Notes under the pieces: generated by a model
The model's database searches: none
The model's input: only the letters and a program-made list of their open reading frames with translations
What the model was told of the DNA's origin: nothing
In this document: positions 59,027 to 64,000 of the stretch, piece after piece
Layout: every line of letters begins with the position of its first letter
How positions within the stretch are numbered: position 1 is the first letter of the stretch
NCBI GenBank assembly: GCA_030248135.1
Contig: JASANC010004355.1
Location: 1 to 64,000 of the forward strand
DNA length: 64,000 nucleotides
Direction: 5' to 3'
DNA from: Theristus sp. LFF4_11
Lineage: Eukaryota > Nematoda > Chromadorea > Monhysterida > Xyalidae
Translations under genes and position numbers: made by a program

Positions 59027-60493
59027 ATGGACGCAATAATATACGCAGCTTCATCCTTTGCATTGGGTTTGGGAACAAACCTTATGCTTAGGCGTTTTTT
59101 TAAAAAGCAGCAAGAAGATAGCTTAGTGGAAAGCTACATAGCGATTTCCACAAAGGCAAATGCCCTTATAGCTAAAAAGCGTGCAAACCAAGGAGATATC
59201 GACCCTGATACAGGACGTATTTCTAGGAAGAACGCAATAAAGCGTATAGATACTGCCATAAAAGCCTCTGATGCCGAAGATGAGATATCGGTTGTGGCCA
59301 TATTCAACCCGGTGGACTTTCATAAGGTGAATGAAGCCTATGGGTATGAAAATGGGGATAAGATTATTCTTGAGATGTATAAGCGTCTCAGGAACTATCT
59401 GCTGAAACAAAATGACACCAAACAAACAGCTAATATTGGTGTTACCGAATCGGCGAATTTTATGGTTTGGATGCCTGTTGGTATGGAAGTAAACGAAGTC
59501 AACAAGCACCTGACTATGATGGGAGAGCTTATTAAAGAGCCTATCGAGTTAGATGGAAAAGTTATAAATATTGTCTCTAACATAGGGTATGTGGTTATTC
59601 CGATTGAAATGGATGTCGGCGAGGAAGCGTATTTAACACTTGAAAAGATCTCTAAGCGCGGTGTATCGGTAAGAAGCGCCATTTCCACGGTAGACGATAT
59701 TCAAGAGACGTCTATACATAAGTCGGCCATTATCGAAGACATGATAATCAGAGCTCTGGAGGAAGACTCGATAGAAACGCATTTACAACCCATTGTTAAT
59801 ACGACTACAAGGATGATGGAAGCCGCAGAAGTACTCTCAAGAATGCGCATAGATGGCGAGGTGATTTCCCCAGCATCGTTTATCCCTGTGGCCGAGCGTT
59901 CTGGCCTAATAGATAAAATAGCATTGCGTGTAATTGAGAAATCAGCGGGGATACTTGCTCAAATGAGTAAAGCTGGAAAGCTCAATGACCAATTTTATTT
60001 TTCAATTAACCTCACTACACGGCAAGTGGCCAACTCACAGTTCATTGAAAATGCAATAGAGTTAATTAAAAATCAGAATATCCAAAATCACCATATTCAG
60101 TGGGAAATAACTGAAAGTGTGTTTAGTGACAATGATGAGATGTTCAGAATTATTAATGAGCTTGATGAAATGGGGTTCCGCGTAGCTATGGATGACTTTG
60201 GTACCGGTTACTCATCGCTTAAGCAACTATCGAGATTAAAAGTCAGCACCATCAAAATTGACCGCTCATTCGTAACGGATATTCACCGAAACGAAAAAAA
60301 CATGAAATTAGTTAGGGCAATTGACAGCATTGGAAAAAGCTTGGGGATGCATGTAGTTACTGAAGGTGTGGAAAATGAGCATGAGTTAAAAGCCCTTCAA
60401 TCACTTGGAATAGAGTCCTTTCAAGGATTTTACTTCTTCAAGCCAATGCTATCAGATAAATTCCTAAGCATGGTTAAACAAAACTATTCGTGA
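59027..60493 (+). CDS. Degenerate GGDEF-EAL protein (c-di-GMP phosphodiesterase type)
   Basis: A short N-terminal hydrophobic segment (about 4-18) precedes a GGDEF-like domain (85-205) whose active-site loop reads T-E-S-A-N, so cyclase activity is lost. The EAL domain (235-480) keeps E in A-E-V-L-S-R (E-V-L instead of E-A-L), N in F-S-I-N-L, E in I-T-E-S-V-F, D-D-F-G-T-G-Y-S, K in I-K-I-D and E-G-V-E, so c-di-GMP hydrolysis is likely. Carried by a mobile element, it may shift hosts between motile and attached life. It follows the outer-membrane gene by 9 bases. Confidence 0.85.
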   Translation: MDAIIYAASSFALGLGTNLMLRRFFKKQQEDSLVESYIAISTKANALIAKKRANQGDIDPDTGRISRKNAIKRIDTAIKASDAEDEISVVAIFNPVDFHKVNEAYGYENGDKIILEMYKRLRNYLLKQNDTKQTANIGVTESANFMVWMPVGMEVNEVNKHLTMMGELIKEPIELDGKVINIVSNIGYVVIPIEMDVGEEAYLTLEKISKRGVSVRSAISTVDDIQETSIHKSAIIEDMIIRALEEDSIETHLQPIVNTTTRMMEAAEVLSRMRIDGEVISPASFIPVAERSGLIDKIALRVIEKSAGILAQMSKAGKLNDQFYFSINLTTRQVANSQFIENAIELIKNQNIQNHHIQWEITESVFSDNDEMFRIINELDEMGFRVAMDDFGTGYSSLKQLSRLKVSTIKIDRSFVTDIHRNEKNMKLVRAIDSIGKSLGMHVVTEGVENEHELKALQSLGIESFQGFYFFKPMLSDKFLSMVKQNYS

Positions 60494-60591
60494 AAACTCA
60501 TCCGCTGCCGTTCAAACATCAAGATCGGCAGTGGAGAAAAGCTACCTTACCCTATCAATTATTACCGATTTGCTCTACAGCATCATATGGG

Positions 60592-60611
60592 AAGCCTGTA
60601 TCGACAGGCTT
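60592..60611. terminator. Convergent-region hairpin terminator
   Basis: AAGCCTGT (60592-60599) pairs with ACAGGCTT (60604-60611) around a 4-base loop, with TTT after it on the + strand and AAAA before it. It lies between convergent genes and could act both ways. A second CTGCCG/CGGCAG hairpin lies near 60510-60530. Confidence 0.6.
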
Positions 60612-60734
60612 TAAAATGTATCTAAATTTATATCAAATTGAACACTGTGTTTGAGTGCGAGTAAATGGGCGTGATTTATAAAGCGAAAGAAAAAGTGGTT
60701 GAGTTTAGGTATCAACCACTTTAAATAGGATTTA

Positions 60735-62588
60735 CTAACTGAACAAATATGTCGCTCTAGAGCGTATCTTAGAGGCGATGTCATCTATTTTAGAGATATC
60801 AACCATCCCTTTAACATCCCTGTCTCTCATGAAGCTGGTGACCTCTTTAACATCATTGTCTAATCCGTTTATATCTTTCGTGCGAATATGCAGGGCAAAT
60901 CGTTCTGCGAAGGCTAAAATCGCACTTTCTTCCATCTCTAATTTACTACTATCTTTATCAAGATTGCTGATCATGTTTCGAATATTGATATCAGTGCCCC
61001 ATCTAAGAAGGATAAGCGTGCTGAGGGAGTAGGGTGATACACCAAAACGTTCGCGGATCAGGTCATTCATTTCAGTAAACGTACTATGGTCTATACACTC
61101 ACTTTCGAAGCGAGATGTAATCTCATTTTCATTTGAATCAAGAAGATAAACTAACCCTACATCTTTAAATAGAGAAGTAAAATATATGCCATTCCAATCA
61201 ATAGATTTCGTAGGGAATGACTTCTTGAGTAGCAATACAACTTCAGATGTGATGAGTATTTGAGACCATACAGATGCCGGTGAAAACACGGAGAATCCGT
61301 ATGGAGAACGGCCAAGGTTAGTCATGATGCTCATCGAGAGCGATAGAACACTATCAATACCTAAGCACTTAGTGATTGCTTCCTTGAGGTTTTTCACTTG
61401 GAAGTTAGCGTAAAAGGCCGATGATGCGTAAGACATGATTTTTGCCACAAGAACCGGCTCAGGTTCGATAATTTTGCATATTTCGTCTATAGAACGTTGT
61501 CCTGATTGCGAGTATGAAACCAGTTGCGAAGTAGTGCTTGAAAATAAAGGGACGCGCTCATTTTTGAGGATATTGTTCTTCAGGGATTCAAAGCGAATTT
61601 TAAACACGAGCTCCCTGTACTGCGCTGGAGTGATCCCCGTGATTTTCTTAAATGCGCGTTCAAAAGACTTACGCTCTGAATACCCAAGTTTTATCCCGAT
61701 GAAATCAATACTCTCACCCGCGATAATTCCGTTGGTCGCGACCTCTTGAATCTTTTTTTTCAATAAAACATTAAATGAGGTGTTATTTTTTTGAAGCGCT
61801 CGCTCGTAGTGTCGAACGCTAATACCCAACTCTTCGGCAAAAGTTTCCTTTTTCCACATTTCGGGCCCCAAAAAATTGAACAATTTATTGGTTGCGAGTA
61901 TGGGGTCGTCACTTTCCGGTACAACAACAGCCATTCTGTTGCGCTTCAATTTTTCTTTAAAGTGATTGAACGCTGTTTTGTCAGGCGAGGGTGTTTTTAG
62001 GCTAAAACAAGACGTCGAATAATAAAAAATAATGCCGTTTACATCGCTCACAATCTTTGGGGATATCTTGAAGAACCTAGACATTTCATCAACGAATGAA
62101 AAATCGGTAGCCTCTATTGGCATAAATTGGTGACTAAACACATCATAAAGTAAGCGTTGTATGCGGCAACACGCCATCTTTTGTAGTGATTTATTTTCAG
62201 ATAGCGGCCATGGGAAGTCAATTTTCATACATAGCTTGTCGCTACTTTCGATAAATACTCTCTCACCAAACAGACTGTATGATTGATAGTAGATGTTGAG
62301 GATATTAAGTGCTTCATATACGCTCGATGCGGTCGACATAGCGAGGAACATTTCACTGGCACGAGAGGTAGAGTAATTCCAGCCAAGGACGAATGGGAGA
62401 AGGGGCTTTTCAGATTCAACCGCGACTAACTCAACAAGTTTGTTAATCTCTTTTGCGTTAGCAAACAATTCAGTACTGTTTTTGCTATTGCCTTTTAAGT
62501 TCAATTCGTCATAGACTTTGCCAAGAACCTCGCTGTAAGGTTCTAACGCATGAAATAATGTGTCTTTGGTAATTGAAGCTAATTGCAT
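60735..62588 (-). CDS. AraC-type regulator fused to an HDOD domain, 617 residues
   Basis: Residues 1-220 resemble the ligand-side domain of long AraC regulators. A two-helix-turn-helix AraC DNA-binding domain spans about 235-325 (F-A-E-E-L-G-I-S-V-R-H then L-G-Y-S-E-R-K-S-F-E-R-A-F-K-K-I-T-G-I-T-P). An HDOD domain from about 340 to 560 carries I-I-E-P-E-P-V-L-V-A-K-I-M and A-I-T-K-C-L-G-I. HDOD domains are usually joined to EAL or kinase modules. The gene starts 24 bases after the tus-like stop, with GGGAGG upstream, so the two are probably one operon. Confidence 0.75.
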   Translation of the reverse strand: MQLASITKDTLFHALEPYSEVLGKVYDELNLKGNSKNSTELFANAKEINKLVELVAVESEKPLLPFVLGWNYSTSRASEMFLAMSTASSVYEALNILNIYYQSYSLFGERVFIESSDKLCMKIDFPWPLSENKSLQKMACCRIQRLLYDVFSHQFMPIEATDFSFVDEMSRFFKISPKIVSDVNGIIFYYSTSCFSLKTPSPDKTAFNHFKEKLKRNRMAVVVPESDDPILATNKLFNFLGPEMWKKETFAEELGISVRHYERALQKNNTSFNVLLKKKIQEVATNGIIAGESIDFIGIKLGYSERKSFERAFKKITGITPAQYRELVFKIRFESLKNNILKNERVPLFSSTTSQLVSYSQSGQRSIDEICKIIEPEPVLVAKIMSYASSAFYANFQVKNLKEAITKCLGIDSVLSLSMSIMTNLGRSPYGFSVFSPASVWSQILITSEVVLLLKKSFPTKSIDWNGIYFTSLFKDVGLVYLLDSNENEITSRFESECIDHSTFTEMNDLIRERFGVSPYSLSTLILLRWGTDINIRNMISNLDKDSSKLEMEESAILAFAERFALHIRTKDINGLDNDVKEVTSFMRDRDVKGMVDISKIDDIASKIRSRATYLFS

Positions 62589-62612
62589 ATTACTAATATC
62601 CTCCCTAATCGT

Positions 62613-63497
62613 TTATCCTGCATCAACCTTACGTATGTGAATATTTGCAAAAGCAAGGTCGGGATATTTTGGGTCGAATGTCCGATCACTTCGTCGTTTC
62701 GAATTGTCGTGCTTGCGTGGAAAATTCACCTTCATGTAGTCATCGGTGAAATAAATAACAGGCATACTCGCACTCGGTTGCTTAACTTTCCCATTTACTA
62801 ATTTAATGTTGAGCATAGGACGATAATAAGAACCTTTCGTGTAGCGATATTGGTACTCACCCTCTATCAAAAGCTCAACTCTATCTTTTGCTTCTTTTAC
62901 AGTACGTTTCCATTCTGAAATTGGAACATTAGATAAGGGTCTATCCTCTAAAAAGCCGAGCTTATTGAGGACCTCTGTTTTTGACAGTGAAACAATATTG
63001 GGCTTCTTGTGATACGAAAGGCCCATATAGGTTAATTCATCACTTATGCATATAATCTTTCTAGTAATTTGCAAAGTGATGTATGAAGTTGAACCTAATA
63101 CATCATGAACTCTTTTCGCTCGCTTCCGCGCATCTAGGCCTTTAGTTATTTTAATATAAAGGGCCTCGAAACGTTTTTTCTCAGTATTAATTTGCGCGAC
63201 TAAATGCGACACAGGTTGTTGATGTGCTGTGGCTATTTGTAACACACCCGGCAACCGCAGTGGCCGGGATGGGTCTTGGTCCAATTTAGCAGTAAACTGA
63301 CTGTAGATATCAATGGCTTGCTTAAATTCTGTATCATCGAGCACCCTGTAGTCTTTTCCATCTACAGGCAATTTTATAGCGGCTATCTTGATGTCGGAAT
63401 TCGGTAGGTTGTGTATATAAGTAGTCAAATCATCAGCGGCTTCTTTGATACGCTTATAAATACCCAGCAATTCCAAATTATTCGCGGTTTTCTTCAT
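62613..63497 (-). CDS. tus: Tus-like replication terminus-binding protein, 294 residues
   Basis: Similar to E. coli Tus (309 residues) along most of its length: helical start, L-R-L-P-G-V-L near residue 80, V-S-H-L-V-A-Q-I-N near 95, V-H-D-V-L-G near 130, the region S-Y-H-K-K-P-N-I near 162 followed by V-L-N-K-L-G, and I-H-I-R-K-V-D-A at the end. Tus binds Ter sites and stops replication forks one way by trapping DnaB. On a plasmid it would set a terminus or protect against head-on replication. A Ter-like box lies just upstream, as in E. coli. Confidence 0.75.
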   Translation of the reverse strand: MKKTANNLELLGIYKRIKEAADDLTTYIHNLPNSDIKIAAIKLPVDGKDYRVLDDTEFKQAIDIYSQFTAKLDQDPSRPLRLPGVLQIATAHQQPVSHLVAQINTEKKRFEALYIKITKGLDARKRAKRVHDVLGSTSYITLQITRKIICISDELTYMGLSYHKKPNIVSLSKTEVLNKLGFLEDRPLSNVPISEWKRTVKEAKDRVELLIEGEYQYRYTKGSYYRPMLNIKLVNGKVKQPSASMPVIYFTDDYMKVNFPRKHDNSKRRSDRTFDPKYPDLAFANIHIRKVDAG

Positions 63498-63510
63498 ACC
63501 CTACTCTAAA

Positions 63511-63540
63511 CGTGATACAACACATTCTATTGTAGCACAA
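63511..63540 (-). promoter_or_regulatory. Ter-like inverted element upstream of tus
   Basis: On the - strand TGTTGTATCAC (within 63511-63528) matches the E. coli Ter core TGTTGTAACTA at 8 of the first 9 bases. A second, inverted half TTGTAGCAC lies at 63530-63538, giving the pattern GTGxTACAA...TTGTAxCAC. It ends 14 bases before the tus start. It fits either a Ter site or a repressor operator giving autoregulation. Confidence 0.5.
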
Positions 63541-63673
63541 GTTTAAGACGGCACAGTGCCTGATTAACAAGTAAAATACAATGCGTTAATAATCTGACCA
63601 GTGCATTAAGCCGTGTATACTGTTCTTCAAAGATTCATCAGACCATTGGTGTCAACATTATTGGGGAGAAGTT

Positions 63674-64000
63674 ATGCTGTTAGGATTATATCTGTTGGTG
63701 ATGGTATGTTTGCTCGCAACTAAGCTTACGGACTCATATATCGGATTAATCATACTGGGAATTGTAGCTTTAGTTTCTTATATAACTACAGTGACTTTTG
63801 AGACAAGTCTGCCAAAGATGAAAAAAGCATTGTTCGCAAGTTTGGGGTTCGTTCTAATTTCAACTTTGGCGCTAGTGGGCATGGTGAGTATGGAACAAAA
63901 ACCTGTAACGATGGCAGACTATTTGGTGCCGTTATTCTTGGTGCTTTGTCACCCAATTGTGTCACATATCAAAAAGGGAGGTGAGCGCAATGCAGATTAA
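63674..64000 (+). CDS. Membrane protein, 108 residues
   Basis: GGGGAGAAGTT precedes the ATG. Four hydrophobic spans (about 4-17, 22-42, 52-70, 80-95) with a basic tail. The stop is the last codon of the window. A second gene evidently starts at ATG 63990, 11 bases before the end, with GGAGGTGA upstream, and continues outside. No family recognised. Confidence 0.65.
   Translation: MLLGLYLLVMVCLLATKLTDSYIGLIILGIVALVSYITTVTFETSLPKMKKALFASLGFVLISTLALVGMVSMEQKPVTMADYLVPLFLVLCHPIVSHIKKGGERNAD

Overview
The window looks like about 64 kb of a large conjugative plasmid or integrative conjugative element from a marine gammaproteobacterium (Vibrio, Alteromonas, Pseudoalteromonas or Shewanella type). That host guess is inference. 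It rests on the AT-leaning composition, an F/IncHI-type transfer block, a plasmid-style RecT module, a Tus-like protein and the general look of the cargo. No rRNA or tRNA gene was seen.

Layout. (1) 1-18.2 kb, all +: the end of an F-type transfer operon. It holds a giant Cys-rich TraN-like protein whose start lies left of the window, a 1573-residue secreted protein with Ig-like strand-rich domains, an S26 pilin-type peptidase, a TrbC-TraW fusion, a 43-residue membrane peptide, TraU and a UvrD/Rep helicase. The order peptidase, TrbC-TraW, TraU, helicase recalls the IncHI1 plasmid R27. (2) 18.2-20.4 kb: a densely structured non-coding stretch, then a Toprim primase-like gene coupled to a [2Fe-2S] ferredoxin. 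(3) 20.4-27.2 kb, all -: unknown genes and a chain of very small membrane proteins, one paralogue of which is cut by an IS3-family element. The chain follows a catalytically incomplete tyrosine recombinase. (4) 27.5-32.5 kb, +: an intact tyrosine recombinase, a HigBA-like toxin-antitoxin pair, a first array of small genes sharing a GGAAACACGATG-like leader, and decayed toxin/antitoxin pieces. (5) 32.6-38 kb: a CoiA-like gene, then a tandem set of small + genes. Four of these carry related leader RNAs in which three segments can pair in mutually exclusive ways around the ribosome binding site. (6) 38.2-41.3 kb, -: RecT, an endonuclease-fold protein, DUF2786 and membrane genes, one broken by an amber codon. 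(7) 41.5-53.4 kb, mostly +: a possible AcrVA2-like protein, a T5orf172 protein, an AP2-like protein and the second, longer small-gene array. That array includes a Lar-like zinc ribbon, a DUF1643 protein and a second, clearer AcrVA2-like protein. (8) 53.4-64 kb: a TPR-like protein, LPP20-type lipoprotein, YdjM-like membrane protein, a Calx-beta/DUF1566 surface module with a small outer-membrane barrel, a degenerate-GGDEF/EAL protein, an AraC-HDOD fusion in an apparent operon with a Tus homologue, and a membrane protein at the right edge.

Working together: regions 1-2 drive mating and DNA processing. The small-gene arrays and the RecT module look like the anti-defence and recombination cargo that conjugative elements carry into recipients. 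The right part looks like envelope and c-di-GMP functions. The strongest candidates for something undescribed are the tandem three-state leader RNAs at 34.0-35.2 kb, the structured RNA at 18.23-18.61 kb, and the shared-leader gene arrays. Three genes (30.25, 39.0 and 47.7 kb) carry single-site lesions.
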